Positions 43,724 to 52,358 of a stretch of DNA of 64,000 bases are shown in pieces; position 1 is the stretch's first letter, and the number at the start of each line of letters is the position of its first letter. A program made the translations under genes and the position numbers. Below the pieces are notes generated by a model. It searched no databases. It worked only from the letters and a program-made list of their open reading frames with translations, and had not been told where the DNA came from. Source of the stretch: Metabacillus litoralis (GTDB taxonomy: Bacteria; Bacillota; Bacilli; Bacillales; Bacillaceae); assembly GCF_007994985.1 (NCBI RefSeq), contig NZ_VOQF01000003.1:434001-498000 (forward strand), written 5' to 3'.

Positions 43724-44982
43724 GGTTTATCACTTCCAGTTTGGTCGTCAATAAGCAACACATCAACTTTATCACCTGCTTGATATCCCCTGGTCCCACC
43801 AGGCAAAGTAATAAGAGAATCTGCTTCTGCAAGAGATGTAACAACATTAGATTTATCCAATCCTACTGGTGATGCCTTTACTTTACCATCACTAAATTCA
43901 AGCTTACCTCTTACAAATCTAGTAAATGGGTTTGGTTTTAAGAAATCTTTTTCTAATTCTGCTTTTACCATTTGAAGATGAGGACGTTTGGATCTTAAAA
44001 AGTGGCGAACAATTGGACGCACTAAAAGTTCAAATCCAACATAACATGCTGATGGGTTACCTGAGAGTCCAAATAATAATTTACCATCAATTTCAGCAAC
44101 TGTTGTCACACTTCCAGGTCTCATAGCTATTTTATTAAATAGAACATTAGCACCTAACTTTTTATAGATTTCAGGTAAATAGTCAAAATCGCCAACAGAT
44201 ACTCCACCGGTAGTGATCAGATAATCCACTTTATCTAATGAATGTTTAACGGCTTGAAAACATGATTCTAAATCATCCGGTAACTTTCCTAAGTATAATG
44301 GTTCAGCCCCGCTTCTTTTTACTTGAGCCTCGACCATATATGAATTACTATTTCTAATTTTCCCAGGAGCTAGTTGCTCTCCAACATCTAACAACTCACT
44401 ACCTGTGGCAATAATACCGACTTTTGGTTTCTTTGAGACAGTAACCAACTCATAGCCAAAGGTAGCTAGAAGGGCTATAATTCCTGGTGTTATTTTTGTT
44501 CCTTTTTTCACCAAGACACTACCCTCCTGAGTATCCTCTCCTCTAAAAGAAACATTATCACCTTCTTTAAAAGATCTTTTCAACGTCATGTATGTTGTAC
44601 CAGATTTATTTATTACCTTTGATAGCTCAAGCATAACAACTGCATCACTTCCACTTGGCATTTGAGCTCCAGTCATAATTCTCACTGCTTGATTTTCACT
44701 TAGTGAATGTTCACTAACACTACCAGCTCCAATTTCATCGATGACCTCAAGTTCCACAGGGTTTTCTGCACTTGCTAATTTAGTATCTTTAGAACGTATA
44801 GCAAAACCATCATATGGTGATCTGTCAAAAGGTGGCACAGGATGATCAGCAACTAAATCTTCTGCTAAAAATCTATCTATACTATCATGAATGGATATTT
44901 TCTCACATTCACCAATTGTCGAGTATTTCATCACTTCCTCTATAGCCAGCTTTACTGGTAATGGTTTTCTCTTTTCTAACAT
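43702..44982 (-). CDS. moeA: Molybdopterin molybdenumtransferase MoeA
   Basis: Enzyme that inserts molybdenum into adenylated molybdopterin. Domain order is normal over 426 residues: PPFDRSPYDGFAIRS (residues 49-63) and RIMTGAQMPSGSDAVVM, then the MoCF fold with GIIATGSELLDVG and TTGGVSVGDFD, and a C-terminal beta-barrel (VTSLAEADSLITLPGG). AGGAGTGATT precedes the ATG. It follows mobA after 43 bp. Confidence 0.95.
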   Translation of the reverse strand: MLEKRKPLPVKLAIEEVMKYSTIGECEKISIHDSIDRFLAEDLVADHPVPPFDRSPYDGFAIRSKDTKLASAENPVELEVIDEIGAGSVSEHSLSENQAVRIMTGAQMPSGSDAVVMLELSKVINKSGTTYMTLKRSFKEGDNVSFRGEDTQEGSVLVKKGTKITPGIIALLATFGYELVTVSKKPKVGIIATGSELLDVGEQLAPGKIRNSNSYMVEAQVKRSGAEPLYLGKLPDDLESCFQAVKHSLDKVDYLITTGGVSVGDFDYLPEIYKKLGANVLFNKIAMRPGSVTTVAEIDGKLLFGLSGNPSACYVGFELLVRPIVRHFLRSKRPHLQMVKAELEKDFLKPNPFTRFVRGKLEFSDGKVKASPVGLDKSNVVTSLAEADSLITLPGGTRGYQAGDKVDVLLIDDQTGSDKPWAESFK

Positions 44983-45025
44983 ATAATCACTCCTATCTAT
45001 AAAAGCTCCACTCTATGCAATATAT

Positions 45026-45619
45026 TTAATCGTTATTTAAAAGCTTATGATAATCACTTTGTGTGTTTATATTACTAAAAACTTCTTGATTTATCATTAA
45101 ATCTTGTTCATTTACATAGCAAACATCAATTAAATCTAATAAATTGGTTAATTTCAATTGATTTGTTAATAGTTGGTTTTCAATTTCTGGAAAAATTGAA
45201 GAGTGATAAACACCTACTAATGGTTGGATCCTTCCAGAAATTTTAGGAATTATAGCCTGAATATGATTACTTCTGAACTTTAACAAATTTTCCAAAGTCT
45301 TCGACGTTATCTGAGGAATATCACATGATAAAACAATATACCACTCAGCTTGTTCCTTCTTCATTGCTGTATAAATCCCTGCGAGTGGTCCTTTACCTTT
45401 ATAAGGCGATTCATCCTCATATACACTAACACTATTTTCCCTTGTAAATCGATCAATATATGCTGATTGACTTATAATAATATTCGTATCTGTTACTTTC
45501 TTTATAGCTTGATAAGAGATTTCCCAAAAATATTGTTTTTTATATGTCGCAAATGCTTTAGGTTGACCAAATCTTCTTGATTCACCACCAGCCAGAAGGA
45601 CTCCTAATGTATTATACAT
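45026..45619 (-). CDS. mobA: Molybdenum cofactor guanylyltransferase
   Basis: Transfers GMP to molybdenum-molybdopterin to make the dinucleotide cofactor. GVLLAGGESRRFGQPKAFA is the nucleotide-binding signature at residues 6-24, and YIVLSCDIPQIT carries the metal-binding Asp. At 197 residues it is complete. First gene of the seven-gene operon; TAGGAGTAGCGAAA precedes the ATG. In B. subtilis rok lies upstream; here a terminator and a mobile element separate it from ykuV. Confidence 0.93.
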   Translation of the reverse strand: MYNTLGVLLAGGESRRFGQPKAFATYKKQYFWEISYQAIKKVTDTNIIISQSAYIDRFTRENSVSVYEDESPYKGKGPLAGIYTAMKKEQAEWYIVLSCDIPQITSKTLENLLKFRSNHIQAIIPKISGRIQPLVGVYHSSIFPEIENQLLTNQLKLTNLLDLIDVCYVNEQDLMINQEVFSNINTQSDYHKLLNND

Positions 45620-45714
45620 TTTCGCTACTCCTAACTTATCATTTAAAATTAGTTCTTTATTTTCTATTCTACTATCCTCTCGTACAAAAAAATAGCGATA
45701 AGGATTTTCCCACT

Positions 45715-45750
45715 AAAAAAGCCAGTTACAACTAAATGTAACTGACTTTT
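45715..45750 (-). terminator. Terminator between ykuV and mobA
   Basis: AAAAGTCAGTTACA pairs with TGTAACTGGCTTTT (one mismatch) across TTTAGT and is followed by TT, on the minus strand. It closes the ykuU-ykuV unit before the mob operon. Confidence 0.8.
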
Positions 45751-45768
45751 CACGTGAACCTATTTAAA

Positions 45769-45918
45769 AAAAGCTGTTTTCGTTAACTTTGTTGTTTTTA
45801 GAAAGGGAATATAAAGTCTATTAGCATCTACTCTTCTAAAATCATACCTTTATTCGATAAATCATTGACTCTAACAGATGAAGACGTCAACTAGCAACAA
45901 TTTTTCAAAAAAGAACTT
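45769..45918 (+). mobile_element. MITE family 2, degenerate copy B
   Basis: AAGCTGTTTTCGTTAAC with TTTGTTGTTTTT at the left and TAGCAACAATTTTTCAAAAA then AGAACTT at the right match the family ends with several changes. It fills the position of rok in B. subtilis. No clear target duplication remains. Confidence 0.65.
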
Positions 45919-45930
45919 AAAAACATAAAA

Positions 45931-46386
45931 TCATTCAGAATTTTCAAGCTCTGAAAGCACACGATTCACGCGCTTTTCAAGCATCTTCATTCCACTTCCA
46001 CCAGCTTGAAAATGACGAAGTCTTCCTTCTTTATCAAATACATAATAAGCAGGTACATATTGGTTTTCAAAAGCATCTGTAAGTTTATGTTCACTATCTA
46101 CAAAAATGCTTTGACTAATATCGTGTTCAGCTGCAACCCTCTTAATTTCATCAATGTTTAAATCATCTTCTGAACGAGGCATATGTACAGCAATAACATT
46201 TAATTTATCACGATATTGATCGCGGAACTCATTTACTTGAGGCATTGCTTCCTTACACAAATGACAACTAATCGACCAAAAGTGGAAAAGAGTTGGTTTT
46301 TCACCTACCAACTGTTCCTTTGTTACTTCACTATTTAACCATTCTGTTGCTCCTGATAACTCTGGCATTTGCTCGCGAAGTTTCAT
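45931..46386 (-). CDS. ykuV: Thiol-disulfide oxidoreductase YkuV
   Basis: Cytosolic thioredoxin-fold protein of 151 residues. The redox motif is CHLC (Cys41, Cys44) in FWSISCHLCKEAMP, and the cis-Pro segment is YVPAYYVF. There is no signal peptide, so it works inside the cell. It follows the peroxiredoxin ykuU by 89 bp in the same direction; recycling that peroxiredoxin is a reasonable role. AAGGAGGTCTTAGTAA lies before the start. Confidence 0.9.
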   Translation of the reverse strand: MKLREQMPELSGATEWLNSEVTKEQLVGEKPTLFHFWSISCHLCKEAMPQVNEFRDQYRDKLNVIAVHMPRSEDDLNIDEIKRVAAEHDISQSIFVDSEHKLTDAFENQYVPAYYVFDKEGRLRHFQAGGSGMKMLEKRVNRVLSELENSE

Positions 46387-46475
46387 TTACTAAGACCTCC
46401 TTAAAGTAATTATTTTAAAAGGCTCTGAACAATATCCTGTAAACTTCATTTAGATAAGCTAGTTTCCCTTCAAAA

Positions 46476-47018
46476 TTAGAGTGTAGTTTGACCAGGCTTC
46501 CAGTTTGCTGGACAAAGTCCACCTGTTTGAAGTGCTTGTAATACACGTAATGTTTCATCAACATCACGACCTATATTGTTATGATTTATAACTGAATATT
46601 GTAGTTCTCCTTCTGGATTTATAATAAATAATCCACGAAGAGCTATTCCTTCTTCTTCTATTAAAACTCCATATTCACGTGATACACTGTGATTGGTATC
46701 AGCAGCAAGTGGATAATGTAAATCACCAAGTCCATTATCTTTGCGATCAGTTTTAATCCAAGCTAAATGAGTGTGTATTGTATCTGTTGATACACCAATA
46801 ACCTCTGCATCTAAATCATCAAATTCTTCATACCGATCAGAAAGAGCAGTAATTTCTGTAGGACATACAAATGTGAAATCCATTGGATAGAAAAAAAGAA
46901 CTGTCCATTTGTCATTTTTCATATTCTCTTCTAAACTTACTTTACCAAATTCTTCATTTGCTAAAACTGCTTCCATTTCAAATCTAGGAGCTTGTTTACC
47001 GACCATTCGTTCTGCCAT
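46476..47018 (-). CDS. ykuU: 2-Cys peroxiredoxin YkuU
   Basis: AhpC/Prx1-type peroxidase of 180 residues that reduces hydrogen peroxide and alkyl peroxides. Peroxidatic Cys52 lies in [13 protein letters not shown], with the active-site Thr at 49 and an Arg further on; resolving Cys169 lies in [11 protein letters not shown]. Position and partner ykuV match the B. subtilis pair. GGAGGAATAAATTT precedes the ATG. The reductant is probably YkuV or thioredoxin. Confidence 0.93.
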   Translation of the reverse strand: MAERMVGKQAPRFEMEAVLANEEFGKVSLEENMKNDKWTVLFFYPMDFTFVCPTEITALSDRYEEFDDLDAEVIGVSTDTIHTHLAWIKTDRKDNGLGDLHYPLAADTNHSVSREYGVLIEEEGIALRGLFIINPEGELQYSVINHNNIGRDVDETLRVLQALQTGGLCPANWKPGQTTL

Positions 47019-47224
47019 AAATTTATTCCTCCAATTTTTAATTTCTAATAACTAGGATTAATTAAGACTTAATTACTGAACCATATGTACTCGTTATTAA
47101 AAAAACACTATAAAATTATAATAAATGTTGAGAAATATGATATCAATGATAAACATAAGATTCACATCATAATATTTACTATTTATTACAAATTCATTCA
47201 TAATAAACACTCACTATAAAGATA

Positions 47225-47394
47225 AGGCTGTTTTCGCAAACATTGTTGCTTTAAAATCCCAAAGAAATTAGCACAGTATTAAGATTAAGTCTAGTGGCAG
47301 CTTTTCTTCATAAAAAGGTAGCTCTAGATACGAAAATACACTTTTTATACTGCATATTTTGATTACATAGCAACAATCTTTCAGAAAAGAGCCT
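47225..47394 (+). mobile_element. MITE family 2, copy C (170 bp)
   Basis: Clean ends AGGCTGTTTTCGCAAACAT and the complement of AGGCTCTTTTCTGAAAG then ATTGTTGCTA. Internal parts (CTAGTGGCAGCTTTTCTTC) match copies A and F. The flanks AAGATA and ACTAAA do not form an obvious duplication. The remaining 558-bp gap between ykuU and ykuT shows no gene. Confidence 0.75.
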
Positions 47395-47576
47395 ACTAAA
47401 AAAAACGTTTTTTAACAATTTAAGCTAAAATCCTTCATTTTTGTACAAAATATGTTTAACATTGTGTAAGATGGGTATAAATATTTTGTTCTTTTCTTTC
47501 AAAATCTAGAGCGTAATAAGAGCTTAATTACGTACTTAAGGAAAAGACTCTCTATGTCGAGAAAGGATGTTATGAA

Positions 47577-48413
47577 ATGGAGTTTTTAGAAAACATTAAT
47601 TGGTCAGCTCTTATGACCAGCGCAGGTATTATCATTTTAAAATTAATTGGAATCATCATCGTCTTTTTAATTGTGAAAGCAGTTGGGAATAAGGTTATTA
47701 AGAAAATGTTTGATCGAATCCAACAGAGAGATAATATTTCTCCTGGGAGATCATTAACTTTACAAAGTCTTACTTTAAATGTATTTTCTTATGTGTTAAT
47801 TTTCATTTTTGTCGTCATGGTGTTTCAAGTTTTTGAATATGATGCCACTGCTTTATTAGCTGGTGCTGGTGTTATAGGACTAGCAATCGGGTTTGGAGCA
47901 CAAGGACTTGTTAGTGATGTTGTAACTGGTTTTTTCCTCCTTCTTGAAAAACAAATTGACGTTGGAGATTATGTAACAGTAGCAGGATTTGATGGAATAG
48001 TCGAGCAGGTCGGTTTACGTACAACTCAAATACGTGGCTTCGATGGTACACTTCATTATGTGCCTAATAGAGAAATTACGAATGTAAGCAATCATTCTCG
48101 TGGGAATATGAGAGCACTTGTTGATATTGGTATATCCTATGACGACAATATCGATAAGGCCATTGCTATATTGCAAAATGTGTGTGATCAAATTGCAGCT
48201 GAAGACGAAAATATTGTTGACGGGCCAAATGTTTTAGGTGTTCAAGCTTTAGGGTCCTCTGATGTTGTCATAAGAGTTCTTGCGAAAACTGAAAATATGC
48301 AACAATGGGCAGTAGAACGTAAGCTTCGTAAAGCTATGAAAGAAGCATTTGATGCTAATGGAATTGAAATTCCTTTTCCACATCAAGTTTACATCGAAAA
48401 GAAATCTGAGTAA
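47577..48413 (+). CDS. ykuT: Small-conductance mechanosensitive channel YkuT (MscS family)
   Basis: MscS-type channel of 278 residues that releases solutes when the membrane is stretched. Three helices (about 12-36, 68-92 and 95-125) end in the pore-lining TM3 with small residues, [20 protein letters not shown]. The beta domain ([20 protein letters not shown]) and the C-terminal cage ([20 protein letters not shown]) follow. AAAGGATG lies seven bases before the ATG. It diverges from ykuU, as in B. subtilis. Confidence 0.94.
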   Translation: MEFLENINWSALMTSAGIIILKLIGIIIVFLIVKAVGNKVIKKMFDRIQQRDNISPGRSLTLQSLTLNVFSYVLIFIFVVMVFQVFEYDATALLAGAGVIGLAIGFGAQGLVSDVVTGFFLLLEKQIDVGDYVTVAGFDGIVEQVGLRTTQIRGFDGTLHYVPNREITNVSNHSRGNMRALVDIGISYDDNIDKAIAILQNVCDQIAAEDENIVDGPNVLGVQALGSSDVVIRVLAKTENMQQWAVERKLRKAMKEAFDANGIEIPFPHQVYIEKKSE

Positions 48414-48436
48414 AAATATAGTTAAAAATCAAACAT

Positions 48437-48467
48437 TAAAAAAAGAGCACAATTTGTGCTCTTTTTT
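48437..48467. terminator. Bidirectional terminator between ykuT and ykuS
   Basis: AAAAGAGCACAA pairs perfectly with TTGTGCTCTTTT, with A and T tracts on both sides. Confidence 0.85.
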
Positions 48468-48477
48468 GCTTAGATAA

Positions 48478-48723
48478 TTAGCGATTAATTCTGTTTTCAA
48501 CTTGCTCGCATACTTCGTTAGCAGATAAACCACTTGCTTGAATAACAGATCCTGCTGTTACTGCATTCGTAATACCCATTACATTTTGATCTTGTCCTGT
48601 AATGACACAGCAATCGCAACCTTTTGCATCACTTTCGTTATTTAACTGGACAACATCGTAGCCTTTTTCTTGTAAAGCAGCTGTTACATCTGATAACGAT
48701 TGTTCGACACCGATTTTTGGCAT
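48478..48723 (-). CDS. ykuS: UPF0180 family protein YkuS
   Basis: A small cytosolic protein of 81 residues with unknown function. It starts [13 protein letters not shown] and carries [15 protein letters not shown] with three closely spaced cysteines, typical of UPF0180. VITASG-like [12 protein letters not shown] follows. Position between ykuT and dapL matches B. subtilis. GGAGGTGGATGAATA lies before the start. Confidence 0.9.
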   Translation of the reverse strand: MPKIGVEQSLSDVTAALQEKGYDVVQLNNESDAKGCDCCVITGQDQNVMGITNAVTAGSVIQASGLSANEVCEQVENRINR

Positions 48724-48782
48724 TATTCATCCACCTCCTATATGTATTGTGTACAGGGGCAGATAAAATATACTTTAATTAT

Positions 48783-48904
48783 TGTCTCTGTTTAACATTG
48801 TTGTTGATTTCCGGTACAGGCATTCGCTTTTTGCATATTCTCATACATACCACTCCAATAAACAAAATACTAAAAATCAACACCATTTAGCTTCAACATA
48901 AACT
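48783..48904. mobile_element. MITE-like repeat family 1, internally deleted copy (122 bp)
   Basis: It keeps the left part (CTGTTTAACATTGTTGTTG, GGTACAGGCATTCGCTTT) and right part (CTCCAATAAACA, AAAAATCAACA) of the 207-bp copy but lacks the GC-rich core. AATTAT is duplicated on both sides (48777-48782 and 48905-48910). Its right end lies in the 3' end of dapL and provides two of three bases of the dapL stop codon. Confidence 0.7.
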
Positions 48905-50030
48905 AATTATTTGCTTTAAAAGATATATACTTAATCATTGCTTCTACAGCAACCTCGATTGCTGTTTCATCAGGTTGTAGCTTTGCATGATGAAGGCCGT
49001 ATGAAGATTGCACACCTAACCAAAACATAAACCCTGGAATTTGATCAACCATATAGCCAAAATCCTCACCTGTCATCGCTTCTCTGCATTCATTTACTTC
49101 ATAATTTGTTGAATCACTTATAAAGTTCATAAATTCTATCGTTAAGTCTTCACGATTATATACTTGATGATACATTGAGCCATAATCAATGATTGCTTTA
49201 CATGAATAACCAATTTCGACCCCATGAACTATTGCTTCAATTCTTTCTTTAACTTTATTCATAGATTCAACTGATAAGGTACGAATGGTACCTTCTAATC
49301 TTGCATTCTCTGCAATTATATTTTGAACTGTTCCCCCTGTTATCTTACCAATCGTAATCACAGCACTATCTAATGGATCTACATTGCGCGAAACAATTGA
49401 TTGTAATTGAGTGACTAAAGAGCAAGATGCAACAACCATATCATTGGTTGTATGAGGATATGCAGCATGTCCGCCTTTTCCCTTTAAATCAATAAATAAC
49501 TCAGATGTGTTTGCAAATAACAATCCAGGTTTTGTAGCAATTGTACCTACAGGTAGCTCTGGAGAAATGTGAAGTGCTGTTATCAAATCAGGCTTCCACA
49601 TCTTAGCTACATCACTATTTAACATAGGTTCAGCTCCGCCAGGTCCTTCTTCTGCAGGCTGGAACAAAAATAAAATATGATCTTGAACAGGATTCAAAAC
49701 AAAATGTGATAGTAAACCTATGGCAATTGTCATATGAAAATCGTGTCCGCAAGCATGCATAAAACCTGGATGCTCTGATTGAAAATTATAATCAGTCTCT
49801 TCTACTATAGGCAAACCATCAATATCTGCTCTATACCCTATTGTTTTCTTAGGGCTTGTTCCTTTGACTAAAGCAAAAATCCCTGTCTTCCATGTTTGTA
49901 CCTCTACACGATCTTCTGGAAACTGTTTAAGTATATTTAATAAATACTGCTGTGTCTTAAATTCTTGGAAGCCAATCTCTGGAATTCGATGAAGATCCCT
50001 TCTAATTTTAATCAAATGATCTCTATCCAT
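48903..50030 (-). CDS. dapL: N-acetyl-diaminopimelate deacetylase (YkuR)
   Basis: M20-family metallopeptidase of 375 residues. In the acetyl branch of lysine and diaminopimelate synthesis it removes the acetyl group from N-acetyl-LL-diaminopimelate. Metal-site segments are HACGHDFHM and [29 protein letters not shown] at the start and MTGEDFGY near the end fit the group. The ATG at 50030 is chosen because GAGGAGAGTGGATA lies before it. It follows dapH by 57 bp. The stop TAG spans the junction with an inserted repeat, so the last codons may differ from the ancestral protein. The protein is sometimes listed as dapE-type; the name used here is uncertain while the function is not. Confidence 0.9.
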   Translation of the reverse strand: MDRDHLIKIRRDLHRIPEIGFQEFKTQQYLLNILKQFPEDRVEVQTWKTGIFALVKGTSPKKTIGYRADIDGLPIVEETDYNFQSEHPGFMHACGHDFHMTIAIGLLSHFVLNPVQDHILFLFQPAEEGPGGAEPMLNSDVAKMWKPDLITALHISPELPVGTIATKPGLLFANTSELFIDLKGKGGHAAYPHTTNDMVVASCSLVTQLQSIVSRNVDPLDSAVITIGKITGGTVQNIIAENARLEGTIRTLSVESMNKVKERIEAIVHGVEIGYSCKAIIDYGSMYHQVYNREDLTIEFMNFISDSTNYEVNECREAMTGEDFGYMVDQIPGFMFWLGVQSSYGLHHAKLQPDETAIEVAVEAMIKYISFKANN

Positions 50031-50087
50031 TATCCACTCTCCTCTATATATACAAAGACGTGGATTTTCATCCACGCCTTTAATGTA

Positions 50088-50798
50088 TTATAATTGTCTA
50101 AGCTCTTGCATAATTTCTGTTTTAGATTTTGTTTTAGCATCAATGTCTTTGATTTTACGTGCAGGTGCACCCGTTACTACAGTATAAGGCTCTACATCTT
50201 TAGTTACAATTGCCCCAGCTCCTACAACTGCACCTTTTCCTACTGTAACGCCTTCTAAAACAACAACATTTGCTCCAATTACTACATCATCTTCAATAAC
50301 AACAGGCTTAGCAGAAGGTGGCTCAATTACACCCGCTAAAACTGATCCAGCACCAATGTGGCAATTTTTACCTACAGTTGCACGACCTCCAAGAACAACA
50401 TTCATATCAATCATTGTTCCTTCACCGATTACACTACCGATATTAATAGAAGCACCCATCATAATTACTGCATTATCACCAATTTCAACTTGATCACGGA
50501 TAATTGCACCAGGCTCAATACGTGCTTTAATTCCTTTAAGATCAAGTAATGGAATTGCTGAATTACGACGGTCATTTTCAACTACATAATCCTCGATATT
50601 TTCTTTATTAGCTTCTAGAGCTTCTGAGATTTCAGACCATTCCCCAAACACTACTCCAGTGTTTCCTGTTAGAAATGTTTGTGTTGATTCACCGAAATTC
50701 ACACCTTCTAGATTACCTTTTACGTATACTTTCACAGGTGTTGATTTTTTACTGTTTTGTATAAATGAGATAATCTCATTTGCATCCATCATTTTCAT
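50088..50798 (-). CDS. dapH: Tetrahydrodipicolinate N-acetyltransferase (YkuQ)
   Basis: Acetyl-CoA-dependent enzyme of the acetylated diaminopimelate route, supplying lysine, cell wall and, through its precursor, spore dipicolinate. An N-terminal alpha/beta domain (1-85) precedes the left-handed parallel beta-helix of hexapeptide repeats (90-215: [56 protein letters not shown]). At 236 residues it is full length. GGGAGG lies ten bases before the ATG. First of the dapH-dapL pair. Confidence 0.94.
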   Translation of the reverse strand: MKMMDANEIISFIQNSKKSTPVKVYVKGNLEGVNFGESTQTFLTGNTGVVFGEWSEISEALEANKENIEDYVVENDRRNSAIPLLDLKGIKARIEPGAIIRDQVEIGDNAVIMMGASINIGSVIGEGTMIDMNVVLGGRATVGKNCHIGAGSVLAGVIEPPSAKPVVIEDDVVIGANVVVLEGVTVGKGAVVGAGAIVTKDVEPYTVVTGAPARKIKDIDAKTKSKTEIMQELRQL

Positions 50799-50931
50799 AT
50801 GTATTTTTCCTCCCTAAACTAGAATCATTATAATTTGTCATTCTTTACTCTATCAAAGGATAACAGTGTTGACAAGCTTTCTTGAGTATTTTTTTACAGG
50901 TTATTATAAAATAAGACAAAAACATAATTGA

Positions 50932-51801
50932 TTATTGATTATATTCCTTAACAACTTCTAAAAAGGCTTTTACTTGTTTTAATTGAAAGGAAGATTCAAA
51001 ACCTAACAACCATGTATCACGTTCAATTTGATTTCCTTCTTCATCAAGTAATGGAATCTTATAAACATCCTCTTGTTCTTCTTGCAAAGTGACTGAAGGT
51101 AAAATTGCGTATCCGATTCCATTTAACGCCATTTGTTTGCATGTTTCTATTTGATCCACTACTATCGTTCTTTTAGGTGAGGTTTGAAATTGACGATGCC
51201 ACCAATCCTGAATTTCTTGATAGTAGGATGAATCACTTTTGAATTGAATAAAAGGTCTTTCTGTCTCGAGCACATCTTCAATTTTTTGAATTTCAGTATC
51301 CACTAAATATAGTGTATCTGTTAATAAATGTTGTTTCATTCCCTTCCATTCTGGGTTCCCTCTTATAATACCGATATGCACATGATCTTCATACATGCTT
51401 CTTAGTATTTCACTACTCCACCCAGTTATGAGTGATATTTTTGCATGAGGATATTTTTGTACATATTTTTTCAATACCTCTGGTAACCAGTGTTGCCCAA
51501 TAATAGAAGCAACAGCAAGTTTTAAGGTTCCATGTACCTCACCTTCAAGCTCTAGTATCTCGTCTTTCACTCTTTCTTCTTTCAAGACTACTTCCTTAGC
51601 ATAGGCTATTACTTTTTCACCAGCTGGTGTTAGCGTAAGACCTTTTTGAGAGCGAAGAAATATTGGAAAACCCCAAGATTTTTCAATCGTTTGAAGTCGT
51701 TGAGATAATGCAGGCTGTGAAACAAATAAACGTTCTGCCGCTTTCCTCATATTCATCTCTTCTGATAACACAACCAAAATGCGTAGTTCAGATGTTTGCA
51801 T
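50932..51801 (-). CDS. ccpC: LysR-type regulator CcpC
   Basis: LysR family regulator of 289 residues that in B. subtilis represses citrate synthase and aconitase genes in response to citrate. The N-terminal winged helix contains MRKAAERLFVSQPALSQRLQ (residues 18-37); the effector domain (90-285) has LAVASIIGQHWLPEVLKKY. It lies next to the dapH-dapL genes as in B. subtilis, though the flavodoxin genes ykuN-ykuP found there are absent. A perfect CcpC dyad lies just upstream of its start, indicating autoregulation. Confidence 0.9.
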   Translation of the reverse strand: MQTSELRILVVLSEEMNMRKAAERLFVSQPALSQRLQTIEKSWGFPIFLRSQKGLTLTPAGEKVIAYAKEVVLKEERVKDEILELEGEVHGTLKLAVASIIGQHWLPEVLKKYVQKYPHAKISLITGWSSEILRSMYEDHVHIGIIRGNPEWKGMKQHLLTDTLYLVDTEIQKIEDVLETERPFIQFKSDSSYYQEIQDWWHRQFQTSPKRTIVVDQIETCKQMALNGIGYAILPSVTLQEEQEDVYKIPLLDEEGNQIERDTWLLGFESSFQLKQVKAFLEVVKEYNQ

Positions 51802-51813
51802 AATACACCACCT

Positions 51814-51828
51814 ATAAGTTTACCTTAT
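51814..51828. promoter_or_regulatory. CcpC operator (ATAA-N7-TTAT)
   Basis: ATAAGTTTACCTTAT fits the published CcpC dyad exactly, 13 bp before the ccpC start. The short distance suits autorepression. Confidence 0.75.
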
Positions 51829-51941
51829 GATATGTTAATAAATATTAATAATTTAATTATGACCACTATAATTGTATGATAAAGATGTAATAGTTATTTG
51901 TAAAGATATAATGATCATATGTCAAAGTAGGAGATGATTAA

Positions 51942-52337
51942 ATGAGTATAGAAATTATCGGGCTAGATCATATTCAAATTTGTGTACCTATTGGTAAAGA
52001 AGGGCTGGCAAGAAAATTTTATCTTAATCTTCTTAATTTTATAGAAATAGAAAAACCAGAAAGCTTAAAAAATAATGGTGGTTTTTGGTGTGAGTCCGGA
52101 GAAGTTACATTGCATATAGGTGTAGAAGACATCGCAGAAACTAAAAGCAAGCGCCATGTGGCATTTATTATTCATGATATTGCACAAGTGAGAAGAACTT
52201 TGAAAAAAAACGGTATATTGATTCGTGAAGAAATTCAAATTCCAGGCATAGATCGTTTTTCTTGCTTTGATCCTTTTCATAATAAAATAGAATTTCTAGA
52301 AAGAGTTGAAACTTCCACAAAAATGAAAGAAAGCTGA
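51942..52337 (+). CDS. VOC family (glyoxalase-like) protein
   Basis: A 131-residue vicinal-oxygen-chelate protein: IIGLDHIQICVPIGKEGLARK at the N-terminus with a metal-binding His10, LHIGVED, HVAFIIHDIAQVRR, and FSCFDPFHNKIEFLE with the last metal-binding Glu. Such proteins may detoxify or cleave small molecules or give antibiotic resistance; the substrate cannot be told. It diverges from ccpC and ends in a terminator shared with the MFS gene. It is an insertion relative to the B. subtilis order. Confidence 0.87.
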   Translation: MSIEIIGLDHIQICVPIGKEGLARKFYLNLLNFIEIEKPESLKNNGGFWCESGEVTLHIGVEDIAETKSKRHVAFIIHDIAQVRRTLKKNGILIREEIQIPGIDRFSCFDPFHNKIEFLERVETSTKMKES

Positions 52338-52358
52338 CAAATTTATTCAGTCAGCTTT
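52330..52358. terminator. Terminator overlapping both convergent 3' ends
   Basis: AAAGCTGAC pairs perfectly with GTCAGCTTT across an eleven-base loop. The VOC stop codon lies in the left arm and the MFS stop just before the right arm, so both genes share it. Confidence 0.75.

Noticed and set aside
48624-48890. Plus-strand frame opposite ykuS
   Set aside because: It lies antisense to the conserved ykuS gene and continues into a mobile element.
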